This document shows positions 1 through 7,443 of a DNA stretch of 64,000 nt, piece by piece. The position numbers were made by a program, and so were the translations under genes. The DNA is from Pantoea sp. A4 (GTDB taxonomy: Bacteria > Pseudomonadota > Gammaproteobacteria > Enterobacterales > Enterobacteriaceae): positions 38,924-102,923 of the forward strand of contig NZ_ALXE01000053.1 in the NCBI RefSeq assembly GCF_000295955.2, read 5' to 3'. Position 1 is the stretch's first letter; each line of letters opens with the position of its first letter. The notes under the pieces are model-generated. The model had not been told where the DNA came from. It saw nothing but the letters and a program-made list of their open reading frames with translations, and made no database searches.

Positions 1-2
1 TT

Positions 3-158
3 GGCGAGATGTTCGGTGAACTGAGCCGAGTCAAGAAGCAGCAGGCTGTTTACGCGCCGCTGATGGAGTACATTGCGGATAACCGTATTCATGCGGTATC
101 CATTAAAACCTATACGCCTGCTGAGTGGGCGCGTGACCGTAAACTCAACGGTTTCTAA
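3..158 (+). CDS. ibaG: IbaG (BolA family), C-terminal part
   Basis: Only the last 51 codons are present; the 5' end lies before the window. The frame reads through GELSRVKKQQ and the conserved tail TPAEWARDRKLNGF, which I recognise as the end of IbaG (formerly YrbA), a small BolA-family protein. The family works with monothiol glutaredoxins on iron-sulfur traffic and is linked to acid resistance in E. coli. The gene stands directly upstream of murA in the same orientation, as in E. coli, with 55 bp between stop and murA start, so the two may share a transcript. The fragment is too short to judge the conserved His/Cys ligands of the domain. Confidence 0.9.
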   Translation, partial: GEMFGELSRVKKQQAVYAPLMEYIADNRIHAVSIKTYTPAEWARDRKLNGF

Positions 159-213
159 GCTGTCCACAGGCAGGACTGTTTCATTTTTTGATTGTTAATT
201 GAGATTGGTGTTA

Positions 214-1473
214 ATGGACAAATTTCGTGTGCAAGGCCCCACCCGTTTAAGTGGTGAAGTGACCATTTCCGGGGCAAAGAATGCTGCATTACCGATTCTG
301 TTTGCTGCGCTGCTGGCGGAAGAACCGGTCGAAATCCAGAACGTGCCTAAGCTGCGCGACATTGATACCACCATGAAACTGTTGAGCCAGCTCGGAGCCC
401 GGGTTGAGCGTAATGGTTCTGTGCATGTGGATGCCAGTGAGGTTAACGTTTTTTGTGCCCCTTACGACCTGGTGAAAACCATGCGTGCCTCTATCTGGGC
501 ACTCGGTCCACTGGTGGCGCGTTTTGGTCAGGGACAGGTTTCATTGCCTGGCGGCTGTGCTATCGGCGCACGTCCGGTTGACCTGCACATTACCGGTCTG
601 GAACAGCTGGGCGCAGAGATTAAACTGGAAGAAGGCTACGTAAAAGCCTCTGTTGAAGGTCGCCTGAAGGGCGCGCATATCGTGATGGATAAGGTTAGCG
701 TTGGTGCGACCGTGACCATTATGAGCGCCGCAACCCTGGCAACCGGTACCACGATCATTGAGAACGCTGCGCGTGAACCCGAGATCGTTGATACCGCGAA
801 CTTCCTGATCACCCTGGGCGCGAAGATCAGCGGTGCTGGCAGCGATAAGATCATTATCGAGGGCGTTGAACGTCTTGGTGGTGGTGTTTATCGTGTCGTA
901 CCAGACCGTATTGAGACCGGAACTTTCCTGGTGGCGGCGGCTATTTCTGGCGGCAAAGTGGTGTGCCACGCAACGCAGCCAGACACGCTGGATGCCGTTC
1001 TGGCAAAACTGCGTGATGCCGGTGCAGATATTCAGGTTGGTGATGACTGGATCAGCCTTGATATGCACGGCAAGCGGCCAAAAGCGGTTAACATCCGCAC
1101 TGCGCCACACCCTGGTTTCCCAACCGACATGCAGGCGCAGTTTACCTTGCTGAACCTGGTCGCAGAAGGAACTGGCGTGATCACCGAAACCATCTTTGAA
1201 AACCGCTTTATGCATATCCCTGAGTTAATTCGTATGGGAGCACATGCGGAGATCGAAAGTAATACGGCGATCTGTCATGGTGTAGAGACGCTGTCTGGTG
1301 CGCAAGTGATGGCAACCGATCTGCGTGCTTCTGCCAGCCTGGTATTAGCGGGCTGTATCGCAGAAGGCACCACTATCGTTGATCGTATCTACCACATCGA
1401 TCGTGGCTATGAGCATATCGAAGATAAGCTGCAGGCGATGGGTGCGAATATCGAGCGTATCAGCGGAGAATAA
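214..1473 (+). CDS. murA: UDP-N-acetylglucosamine 1-carboxyvinyltransferase (MurA)
   Basis: First committed step of peptidoglycan synthesis in the cytoplasm: transfer of enolpyruvate from PEP to UDP-GlcNAc. The protein is 419 residues, the usual E. coli length, and begins MDKFRVQGPT. Cys115 in PGGCAIGARP is the active-site cysteine that fosfomycin alkylates, so the enzyme should be of the sensitive type. The EPSP-synthase-like fold, built of two repeated domains, is evident from the even spread of conserved Gly/Arg motifs and the closing RGYEHIEDK segment. An in-frame TTG lies 15 bp upstream at 199, but the ATG at 214 matches the family N-terminus. A strong hairpin terminator follows. Confidence 0.98.
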   Translation: MDKFRVQGPTRLSGEVTISGAKNAALPILFAALLAEEPVEIQNVPKLRDIDTTMKLLSQLGARVERNGSVHVDASEVNVFCAPYDLVKTMRASIWALGPLVARFGQGQVSLPGGCAIGARPVDLHITGLEQLGAEIKLEEGYVKASVEGRLKGAHIVMDKVSVGATVTIMSAATLATGTTIIENAAREPEIVDTANFLITLGAKISGAGSDKIIIEGVERLGGGVYRVVPDRIETGTFLVAAAISGGKVVCHATQPDTLDAVLAKLRDAGADIQVGDDWISLDMHGKRPKAVNIRTAPHPGFPTDMQAQFTLLNLVAEGTGVITETIFENRFMHIPELIRMGAHAEIESNTAICHGVETLSGAQVMATDLRASASLVLAGCIAEGTTIVDRIYHIDRGYEHIEDKLQAMGANIERISGE

Positions 1474-1491
1474 TGTTTCCGGATGATCGAC

Positions 1492-1524
1492 AAAAAAGCC
1501 GCTGATCGTCAGCGGCTTTTTTTT
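1492..1524 (+). terminator. Rho-independent terminator after murA
   Basis: Inverted repeat AAAAAAGCCGCTGA / TCAGCGGCTTTTTT with a 3-nt loop, followed by a T run. It starts 18 bp after the murA stop. Because A and T tracts flank both arms it can also stop transcription from the opposite strand (sfsB). Confidence 0.9.
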
Positions 1525-1577
1525 GGCCCGTAAAGTTGGCGCTGAGACGGCGGGCAACTCACGTGGTCTCCTTGCTT

Positions 1578-1744
1578 GATCTTTTGCAGTACCTCCGAGG
1601 ATCTTCTTTATGAAGATCTTGCGGATCCTCCGCTATTTTTTGATCGATAGACGGATAGGGGTCGGTCGTGGTGGGACGCGCATCCGCTGCTTACGATCAA
1701 CTAATCGGCGACTCACGGGATCAAAATAACGGCTTGGCCAGATC
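1578..1744. repeat. GATC-dense segment with nested hairpins
   Basis: Eight GATC sites start at 1578, 1600, 1615, 1624, 1642, 1695, 1719 and 1741; chance would give fewer than one. Two alternative hairpins overlap at 1597-1630: GATCTTC/GAAGATC around a 5-nt loop, and the outer GAGGATC/GATCCTC. The right part is the 3' end of sfsB, the left part is the murA-sfsB gap. On the minus strand the hairpins follow the sfsB stop directly, so they may end that transcript. Confidence 0.5.
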
Positions 1745-1932
1745 TCTGCGGGGTGTAATGCCAGTGCGGTGGCGATGAGCCATTCGCCTTTCGGCCACGG
1801 GCGACTCAGTGCATTAGAGAGCGTTGATGAGCTCAACCCGTTATGGCGTGAAAGTGCGGCCAGGGTTGTCCCCTTCTTACGCAACGCGGCGATAACGTCG
1901 GCGGGATGCCAGTCCTGTTTCCCTGCATACAT
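1633..1932 (-). CDS. sfsB: SfsB/Nlp-type DNA-binding protein (Ner family)
   Basis: A 99-residue protein matching SfsB (Nlp) of E. coli. The core DWHPADVIAALRKKG, LSRHNGLSSSTLSNALS and WPSRYFDP is the Ner-like helix-turn-helix first known from phage Mu Ner. In E. coli the protein affects maltose genes as a transcription activator; the role here is inferred from that. The last 25 residues are basic and Pro/Arg-rich. It is convergent with murA and faces away from ispB, the same placement as in E. coli. The start ATG at 1932 gives the family N-terminus just before the Trp of DWHP. Confidence 0.88.
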   Translation of the reverse strand: MYAGKQDWHPADVIAALRKKGTTLAALSRHNGLSSSTLSNALSRPWPKGEWLIATALALHPAEIWPSRYFDPVSRRLVDRKQRMRVPPRPTPIRLSIKK

Positions 1933-2132
1933 AAGCGTGTTCCTCCTTATCCCTGCTTAACACATTTGCGTGTTGAGGTATGTACGACCGGTAAGGTCAA
2001 CTGGAAATTTCAGGGTTTTTATAACAGAATATTTCCATATGTTTCCAGTAAATTTTACAAAAAGTGTAAAAAATGCGCGGCAGTTCGCAAACTGGATGCA
2101 AAACAGAGAGAAGGTGTGAGCGGAGGAAAGAT

Positions 2133-2155
2133 CCCGGAACAGTGGCTGCTCCGGG
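2133..2155 (-). terminator. Hairpin after ispB
   Basis: Inverted repeat CCCGGA-CAG / CTG-TCCGGG lies 7 bp downstream of the ispB stop on the minus strand. It lacks a clear T run, so it may act as a 3' stabilising hairpin rather than an intrinsic terminator. Confidence 0.5.
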
Positions 2156-2162
2156 AATGGGA

Positions 2163-3134
2163 TCAGTATTCGCGTTGCACGGACATATGTGCCAGAGACT
2201 CCAGGGCGGTACGCCACGGGCTTTCTGGGAGAACAGAGAGTGCTGCGATGGCTTTATCCGCTTCCTGCTCAGCGCGCAAGCGGGTCCAGGCCAATGAGCC
2301 ACTCTGTTCCATTGCAGCAAGGATCGGCTCCAGCAAATGGCGACCGTTACCCTGTTCGATAGCTTCACGAATCATGGCCGCCTGCTCTGGCGTGCCGTTG
2401 TGCATAGCGTGCAGCAATGGCAGCGTTGGCTTACCTTCGCTCAGGTCATCGCCGGTGTTTTTACCCAGCGTTTCGCCATCCGCGCTGTAGTCGAGCAGAT
2501 CGTCGATAAGCTGGAAAGCGGTTCCCAGATAACGACCGTAATCTTGCATCGCGACTTCCTGCTCAGGCGTTGCTTCAGCCAGAATGGCGGAAGCCTGTGA
2601 TGCTGCTTCAAACAGACGCGCGGTTTTGCTGTAAATCACGCGCATGTAACTCTCCTCAGTGACATTCGGATCGTTAACATTCATCAACTGCAAAACTTCA
2701 CCTTCAGCAATCACGTTCACCGCTTCTGACATCAGCGCCAGGATGCGCAGCGAGCCCATGCTGGTCATCATCTGGAACGCGCGGGTATAAATAAAATCCC
2801 CCACCAGTACGCTGGCTGCGTTACCGAAAGCGGCATTGGCTGTCGCTTTGCCACGGCGCATATCGGATTCATCCACCACATCGTCATGCAGCAGCGTGGC
2901 AGTGTGGATAAATTCGATTAGCGCCGCGTTGGTGACGTGCAGATTGCCCGAGTAGTTCAGGGCACGAGCCGCCAGGATTGCAATCAGTGGGCGAATGCGT
3001 TTGCCGCCACCGCTGATGATGTAGTAGCCCAACTGGTTAATCAGTGAGACATCAGAATCGAGCTGGTCGAGTATGGCTTGGTTCACCGCCGCCATGTCCT
3101 GCGCGGTAAGTTCGTTTATCTGTTCTAAGTTCAT
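2163..3134 (-). CDS. ispB: Octaprenyl diphosphate synthase (IspB)
   Basis: Makes the C40 isoprenoid side chain of ubiquinone and menaquinone by successive addition of isopentenyl diphosphate to farnesyl diphosphate. Length is 323 residues, as in E. coli. The two aspartate-rich Mg-binding motifs of trans-prenyl synthases are intact: DDVVD at 84-88 and DDLLD at 211-215; GGGKRIRP (42-49) binds the diphosphate. The gene is divergent from rplU, as in E. coli, with a 258-bp gap that carries the rplU promoter. The ATG at 3134 yields the family start MNLEQINELT. Confidence 0.97.
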   Translation of the reverse strand: MNLEQINELTAQDMAAVNQAILDQLDSDVSLINQLGYYIISGGGKRIRPLIAILAARALNYSGNLHVTNAALIEFIHTATLLHDDVVDESDMRRGKATANAAFGNAASVLVGDFIYTRAFQMMTSMGSLRILALMSEAVNVIAEGEVLQLMNVNDPNVTEESYMRVIYSKTARLFEAASQASAILAEATPEQEVAMQDYGRYLGTAFQLIDDLLDYSADGETLGKNTGDDLSEGKPTLPLLHAMHNGTPEQAAMIREAIEQGNGRHLLEPILAAMEQSGSLAWTRLRAEQEADKAIAALSVLPESPWRTALESLAHMSVQREY

Positions 3135-3290
3135 TCGTCTGTTCGGCTATGGCGGGGTAGAGCGCCATGTTAAGGGCTTTCATCCCACTGGAGTTCAGTT
3201 AATCTGTTACTGATTGTACTTGAAAAATCTGGATACGAAACGTCTGCATGAGCTCTGTGTTTTTTTTCTGCAAGAGTGTGCAAAGTGCTC

Positions 3291-3319
3291 TTGTCTTCTG
3301 CTGGAGTTTTGCGTAGAAT
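3291..3319 (+). promoter_or_regulatory. rplU-rpmA promoter (sigma-70 type)
   Basis: TTGTCT (3291-3296), a 17-bp spacer and TAGAAT (3314-3319). Transcription should start near 3327, leaving a leader of about 65 nt before rplU. Spacing and position fit the known ribosomal-protein operon promoter in E. coli. Confidence 0.7.
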
Positions 3320-3392
3320 TCGCGCCCTATTGTGAATATTTATCGCGCCGCCTGAGAAACAAAAAAAGGCAAGCGCAGAAGCGGAGTTTTAT

Positions 3393-3704
3393 ATGTACGC
3401 GGTTTTCCAAAGTGGTGGTAAACAACACCGAGTTAGCGAAGGTCAGACCGTTCGCCTGGAAAAGCTGGACATCGCAACCGGCGAAACTGTTGAGTTCGAC
3501 CAGGTTCTGATGATTGCAAATGGCGAAGACGTGAAAATCGGCGCGCCACTGGTTTCAGGCGGCCTGATTAAAGCAGAGATCGTAGCTCACGGTCGCGGCG
3601 ACAAAATCAAGATTGTTAAGTTCCGTCGTCGTAAGCATTACCGTAAGCAGCAGGGTCACCGTCAGTGGTTCACTGATGTGAAAATCACTGCGATCAGCGC
3701 CTAA
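3393..3704 (+). CDS. rplU: 50S ribosomal protein L21 (bL21)
   Basis: A 103-residue, basic 23S rRNA-binding protein of the large subunit. It begins MYAVFQSGGKQHRV and carries the L21 signature KFRRRKHYRKQQGHRQ near residues 74-89. It is the first gene of the L21-L27 operon; rpmA starts 15 bp after its stop behind the strong ribosome-binding site AAGAGGAG. Confidence 0.99.
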   Translation: MYAVFQSGGKQHRVSEGQTVRLEKLDIATGETVEFDQVLMIANGEDVKIGAPLVSGGLIKAEIVAHGRGDKIKIVKFRRRKHYRKQQGHRQWFTDVKITAISA

Positions 3705-3719
3705 GAGGAGATCTGACAA

Positions 3720-3977
3720 ATGGCACACAAGAAGGCTGGTGGTTCGACTCGTAACGGTCGTGACTCCAACGCAAAACGCCTGGGCGTAAAACGTTTCGGT
3801 GGTGAGTCTGTTCTGGCAGGTAGCATCATCGTTCGTCAGCGTGGCACCAAATTCCACGCAGGTACCAATGTAGGTTGTGGTCGTGACCACACCCTGTTTG
3901 CTACCGCAGACGGCAAAGTTAAATTCGAAGTTAAAGGCCCGAACAACCGTAAATACATCAGCATCGTTGCTGAGTAA
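3720..3977 (+). CDS. rpmA: 50S ribosomal protein L27 (bL27)
   Basis: An 85-residue protein. Its flexible N-terminus AHKKAGGSTRNGRDS reaches towards the peptidyl-transferase centre and helps position tRNA ends. Met is followed directly by AHKK, so there is no Firmicutes-type cleaved N-terminal extension. It is co-transcribed with rplU and closed by a clear terminator. In E. coli the next gene is yhbE; here 240 bp of non-coding sequence leads straight to obgE. Confidence 0.99.
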   Translation: MAHKKAGGSTRNGRDSNAKRLGVKRFGGESVLAGSIIVRQRGTKFHAGTNVGCGRDHTLFATADGKVKFEVKGPNNRKYISIVAE

Positions 3978-4022
3978 GGTTGGCGTGGCGCAGACGGTTT
4001 CCGTCTGAACACCGAATTGAAG

Positions 4023-4048
4023 GCCCCGCAGCTTTTGCGGGGCTTTTT
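4023..4048 (+). terminator. Terminator after rpmA
   Basis: GCCCCGCA / TGCGGGGC stem with a 5-nt loop, followed by TTTTT. It lies 46 bp after the rpmA stop. Confidence 0.9.
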
Positions 4049-4217
4049 ACATTCTGATGCAGGCTGCAACGCGACCTGCACCTACCTTTGCAGTACACTT
4101 TATATACTGGCACTGAGTGCCCCTGTTTTCATCCGCCCCCGGTCAGCGCAGAAGACCCTGGCGGACCTGTTTGCCGCCTGTTATCTGGCGCAGACGACAG
4201 CGTGACGGAGAGAGAAA

Positions 4218-5399
4218 ATGAAGTTTGTAGATGAAGCGGCGATTCTGGTTGTCGCAGGTGATGGCGGCAACGGTTGTGTAAGCTTCCGTCGTGAGAAATA
4301 TATCCCACGCGGTGGTCCTGATGGCGGTGACGGCGGTGACGGCGGTGATGTCTACCTGCAAGCAGACGAAAGCCTGAACACCCTGATCGACTATCGTTTC
4401 GAAAAAGCTTTCCGCGCCGAGCGTGGTCAGAATGGCCAGAGCCGTGACTGTACCGGTAAGCGTGGTAAAGATGTCATCGTTAAAGTGCCTGTAGGAACGC
4501 GTGTTACCGATCAGGGAACCGGCGAGACCATGGGTGATATGACACGCCATGGTCAGCAGCTGATGGTGGCTAAAGGCGGCTGGCACGGCTTGGGTAATAC
4601 CCGTTTCAAATCTTCAGTGAACCGTAGCCCACGTCAGAAAACCATGGGTACGCCAGGCGAACATCGCGACCTGATGCTGGAACTGATGCTGTTAGCGGAT
4701 GTGGGTATGCTGGGTCTGCCAAACGCAGGCAAATCGACCTTTATTCGTGCCGTCTCGGCAGCGAAACCAAAAGTGGCCGACTATCCGTTCACCACTCTGG
4801 TGCCAAGCCTTGGTGTGGTCCGCATGGACCATGAGCAGAGCTTCGTGGTGGCTGACATCCCAGGATTGATCGAAGGCGCTTCTGATGGTGCTGGCTTGGG
4901 TATCCGCTTCCTGAAACACCTTGAGCGTTGCCGCGTCTTGCTGCACCTCATCGATATCGCGCCAATTGACGAATCTGATCCGGTTGAAAATGCCCGCATC
5001 ATTCTCGGTGAGCTGGAAAAGTACAGCGAGAAGCTGTTCCAGAAGCCACGCTGGCTGGTCTTCAACAAGTGTGACTTGCTGAGCCAGGAAGAAGCAGAAA
5101 GCCGCGCTAAAGCAGTTGCAGAAGCCCTGGGCTGGGAAGGGAAGTACTTCCTGATCTCTGCGGCGAGTCGTCAGAACGTGACCGACCTGTGCTGGGAAGT
5201 GATGCACTTCATCAATGCCAACCCGAAAGAGGCTGAGCTGGAAGAGATGAAGCAACCAGAGAAAGTCGAGTTCATGTGGGATGACTACCACCGTGAAGCG
5301 TTGGAAAACGCGGTGGAAGTGGAAGAAGAAGATGATGAAGAGTGGGACGACTGGGATGAAGAAGACGACGAAGGCGTCGAGATCATCTACCAGCGTTAA
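4218..5399 (+). CDS. obgE: GTPase ObgE/CgtA
   Basis: Essential GTPase that binds the 50S subunit and links ribosome assembly to growth and the stringent response. Domains in order: glycine-rich Obg fold (about 1-158), with runs such as GGPDGGDGGDGGDV; the G domain with P-loop GLPNAGKST near 166-174, switch DIPGLIEGA and base-recognition motif NKCD; and a strongly acidic C-terminal tail (EEEDDEEWDDWDEEDDE) typical of the enterobacterial form. Length is 393 residues. The start follows GGAGAGAG. yhbE, the usual gene between rpmA and obgE in E. coli, is absent. Confidence 0.98.
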   Translation: MKFVDEAAILVVAGDGGNGCVSFRREKYIPRGGPDGGDGGDGGDVYLQADESLNTLIDYRFEKAFRAERGQNGQSRDCTGKRGKDVIVKVPVGTRVTDQGTGETMGDMTRHGQQLMVAKGGWHGLGNTRFKSSVNRSPRQKTMGTPGEHRDLMLELMLLADVGMLGLPNAGKSTFIRAVSAAKPKVADYPFTTLVPSLGVVRMDHEQSFVVADIPGLIEGASDGAGLGIRFLKHLERCRVLLHLIDIAPIDESDPVENARIILGELEKYSEKLFQKPRWLVFNKCDLLSQEEAESRAKAVAEALGWEGKYFLISAASRQNVTDLCWEVMHFINANPKEAELEEMKQPEKVEFMWDDYHREALENAVEVEEEDDEEWDDWDEEDDEGVEIIYQR

Positions 5400-5455
5400 T
5401 TCCTGCGCTTATACCCTCACCCTGACCCTCTCCCTCTAAGGGAGAGGGGATATAT

Positions 5456-5559
5456 GGTGCGCTGGACTCGTTCAAAGCACCGGGCTAGCTCCCCCTTCTG
5501 GAAGGGTATACGGTGCGCTGGACTCTCGTTCAAGGCACCGTGCTAGCTCCCTCTCCCAC
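5456..5559 (+). repeat. Two tandem copies of a ~56-bp unit
   Basis: Both copies begin GGTGCGCTGGACTC, continue CGTTCAA(A/G)GCACCG and CTAGCTCCC, and are offset by 56 bp. Each can fold through GGTGC/GCACC arms. The second copy leads into the CCCTCTCCC arm where the IS inserted. Confidence 0.75.
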
Positions 5560-5572
5560 TTGAACTGAACCC

Positions 5573-6445
5573 TTAAACCTGGACTGGGTTGAGGGACTGG
5601 GGATGATGCAGAGTCCGGTAATTTACCGGACTCACTCCTCCCAGCCCTGCCTTTATTCTTTCATGGTTATAGTAGTGGACGTATTCCGTTATTGCCGTCT
5701 CAAGTTCTTCAACGCTCTTATAGTGCTGGCCGTGATACACCTCTGTTTTTAGCACTGCAAAGAAGCTTTCCATTACTGCATTGTCCAGGCAGTTGCCCCG
5801 CCTCGACATACTCTGCCGCACCCCATGCGCATCCAGGACCTTACGCCATGGACGCATTCGGTACTGCCAGCCCTGGTCACTATGCAGTATCGCTCCCCGC
5901 AAGGTGTATTCTGAGTGCAACAATAATGATGCCTGCATTCGTTCTGTCAGGGCATAAGCAGGCCGTGTTGCCATACTCATTGCCACAACCTCCCGGTTGT
6001 ACAGGTCAATAACCGGGGACAGATACAGCTTCTCACGGCCCACTCTGAACTCCGTTACATCCGTCACCAGCTTTGTGCCCGGCCTTTCCGCACTAAAGTC
6101 ACGGTTCAGCAGGTTAGAGGAGGCCGCCATTTCTGCTTTACCCTGCCAGCTGCGATATTTTTTTCGCCGGACTCTCGCCTGGCATCCCAGTTCACGCATT
6201 AGCCTCGCGACCTTTTTATGGTTTACCGTTTGACCGTGCGCCCGAAGCTCCAGCGTCATCCGTCGATATCCATAGCACCGGTTATGCCTTGCTGTGCGCT
6301 CCACTATAAGCTCAGCCAGCGGCTCCACCTTTTGCGGCTGGCTATCACGCTTTTGGCGGTCATGCCATGTACTCTTTGGCAGACCGGATGCCTCAAGAAG
6401 CAGGCGTAACGGATACCCGGATATCAGCGCCCTGATGACGGCTGC
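5573..6445 (-). CDS. IS3-family transposase, OrfB part (DDE integrase core), made by -1 frameshift
   Basis: Catalytic half of the transposase. After the A-rich slip site the -1 frame reads AAVIRALISGYPLRLLLEASGL and continues without a stop to 5573 (290 residues). There is no ATG at its beginning, so expression should need -1 frameshifting from OrfA; the fused product would be about 455 residues. DDE residues are present: the first D in VTDVTEF, the second in LHSDQGWQY, and the E in NAVMESFFAVLKTE about 35 residues later. The HTH_21-like segment RCYGYRRMTLELR precedes the rve core. The reading frame is intact. Confidence 0.9.
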   Translation of the reverse strand, partial: AAVIRALISGYPLRLLLEASGLPKSTWHDRQKRDSQPQKVEPLAELIVERTARHNRCYGYRRMTLELRAHGQTVNHKKVARLMRELGCQARVRRKKYRSWQGKAEMAASSNLLNRDFSAERPGTKLVTDVTEFRVGREKLYLSPVIDLYNREVVAMSMATRPAYALTERMQASLLLHSEYTLRGAILHSDQGWQYRMRPWRKVLDAHGVRQSMSRRGNCLDNAVMESFFAVLKTEVYHGQHYKSVEELETAITEYVHYYNHERIKAGLGGVSPVNYRTLHHPQSLNPVQV

Positions 6446-6939
6446 TTTTTCTTTGGCCTTTTCAGATCGTTTTCTTTCATCAGGGCATCGAGCTTTTCCA
6501 GATAGGCTTTCTCAGCACGAAGAAACAGTACTTCATCGATAAGCTGTTCCGGCGTCATGTCTTCGGGAGGTTTTCCCCGGTGTGCAGGCTTACGGTTCAT
6601 GGCGGTTTTCTCCTGAATGCCCGGCTCGAGCAGGCCGGCGGCGGCGCGGGCTATCCAACTGCGAACGGTTTTATGATCAGGAATATTAAATCGGGCAGCG
6701 ACAGCACGCACGGAAAGATGCTCGTGATGTAAAGTATTAACAACCTCCAGACGAAAGGCATCGGTATAACAGTGGCGGGTTGGGAGTAGAGCATCATCCC
6801 CGTGAATCTGGTAAGCCGCGACCCAGGCGCGAAGGGAAGGTTCCGGGATGCCATGATGCCGGGCGATGAGCTTATAGCCATCGACGCCATCCAGATAATC
6901 CCGGACGGCGGCTTGTTTTATATCAAAATCGAATTTCAT
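6424..6939 (-). CDS. IS3-family transposase, OrfA part (helix-turn-helix)
   Basis: A 171-residue N-terminal transposase protein with two helix-turn-helix units (GYKLIARHHGIPEPSLRAWV near 22-41, and SVRAVAARFNIPDHKTVRSW). A leucine-rich coiled coil follows (EQLIDEVLFLRAEKAYLEKL), as in OrfA of IS150-type elements, where it promotes multimer formation. The frame overlaps OrfB. The slip sequence near 6445-6451 reads G-AAA-AAG on the coding strand. OrfA alone ends 19 bp after the slip. Confidence 0.9.
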   Translation of the reverse strand: MKFDFDIKQAAVRDYLDGVDGYKLIARHHGIPEPSLRAWVAAYQIHGDDALLPTRHCYTDAFRLEVVNTLHHEHLSVRAVAARFNIPDHKTVRSWIARAAAGLLEPGIQEKTAMNRKPAHRGKPPEDMTPEQLIDEVLFLRAEKAYLEKLDALMKENDLKRPKKKQPSSGR

Positions 6940-7019
6940 AGCGAACTCCGAAAACTGGTTTTTGGGTCCAGGTTTCGGGGTTCAGTTCAACTTGTGGGAG
7001 AGGGCTGGGGTGAGGGGAT

Positions 7020-7439
7020 TTATCCCAGCACCGCTACCGTAAGGCGCGCGCTACAGCAAAGCTGATCGCGACCGTTACGGATCTCAATCTGCCAGCTCTG
7101 ATTGCGTCGGCCCAGATGTAATGGACGGCAAATACCACGCACTTCGCCACTGCTCACCGAACGGTGATGGCTGGCATTCACCTCAATGCCTACTACACTG
7201 TGCCCCTCGTCAACGCAGAGATAACCTGCAACGGAACCCATTGATTCAGCTAACACCACGGATGCGCCGCCGTGCAGCAAACCAAATGGCTGATGCGTCC
7301 TTGCATCAACAGGCATTGTCGCTTCGAGATAATCATCACCAATTACGGTGAATTTGATCCCGATATGCGCCACCAGGGAGTTTTCCCCCATCGCATTCAG
7401 TGCTTCAAGCGTGATCGCACGTTTCCAGATCGCGCTCAT
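7020..7439 (-). CDS. entH: Proofreading thioesterase of enterobactin synthesis (EntH)
   Basis: Hotdog-fold thioesterase that frees wrongly loaded acyl groups from the EntB carrier domain. The 139-residue product begins MSAIWKRAITLEALN, close to E. coli EntH. The motif HGGASVVLAE (56-65) supplies the catalytic glutamate, Glu65. It is the last gene of entCEBAH and starts 4 bp after the entA stop. An upstream in-frame Met would give 161 residues but would run into entA, so I chose the ATG at 7439. Its stop is only a few bases from the palindromic repeat next to the IS, so the normal 3' end of the operon may have been altered. Confidence 0.95.
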   Translation of the reverse strand: MSAIWKRAITLEALNAMGENSLVAHIGIKFTVIGDDYLEATMPVDARTHQPFGLLHGGASVVLAESMGSVAGYLCVDEGHSVVGIEVNASHHRSVSSGEVRGICRPLHLGRRNQSWQIEIRNGRDQLCCSARLTVAVLG

Positions 7440-7443
7440 TACA

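Larger units (their letters stand above)
5561..6989 (-). mobile_element. IS3-family insertion sequence (IS150-like group), 1429 bp
   Basis: Ends are inverted repeats: left TGAACTGAACCC-tt-AAACCTGGAC, right (reverse complement) the same with cg at the two mismatched positions. The outer bases are TG...CA as in IS3 elements. The 3-bp sequence ACT is repeated on both sides (5558-5560 and 6990-6992), a normal IS3-family target duplication. It carries orfA and orfB in overlapping -1 frames. Both reading frames and both ends look intact, so the copy is probably recent and may be active. It separates obgE from the enterobactin genes. I cannot assign an ISfinder name. Confidence 0.93.
5414..7016. repeat. 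Palindromic intergenic element (REP/MITE-like), split by the IS
   Basis: Joining the sequence on both sides of the IS restores an element of about 171 bp. It is bounded by near-perfect 21-bp inverted repeats, 5414-5434 (CCCTCACCC-tga-CCCTCTCCC) and 6996-7016 (GGGAGAGGG-ctg-GGGTGAGGG). Inside are a CCCTCTCCC/GGGAGAGGG hairpin (5426-5448) and two tandem units of about 56 bp that share GGTGCGCTGGACTC (5456 and 5512). It begins 14 bp after the obgE stop and ends 3 bp before the entH stop. I recognise the style (enterobacterial palindromic repeats) but not a named family. Confidence 0.7.

Noticed and set aside
1578..1744. Replication origin suggested by GATC density
   Set aside because: No cluster of DnaA boxes or A/T-rich unwinding element, and none of the genes usually next to oriC.
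4017..4205. Open frame of 62 codons between rpmA and obgE, possibly a yhbE remnant
   Set aside because: Includes the rpmA terminator and has no hydrophobic EamA-like segments or ribosome-binding site.
5456..5559. CRISPR-like repeats
   Set aside because: Only two units, with no spacers, no cas genes and internal palindromes typical of intergenic repeats.
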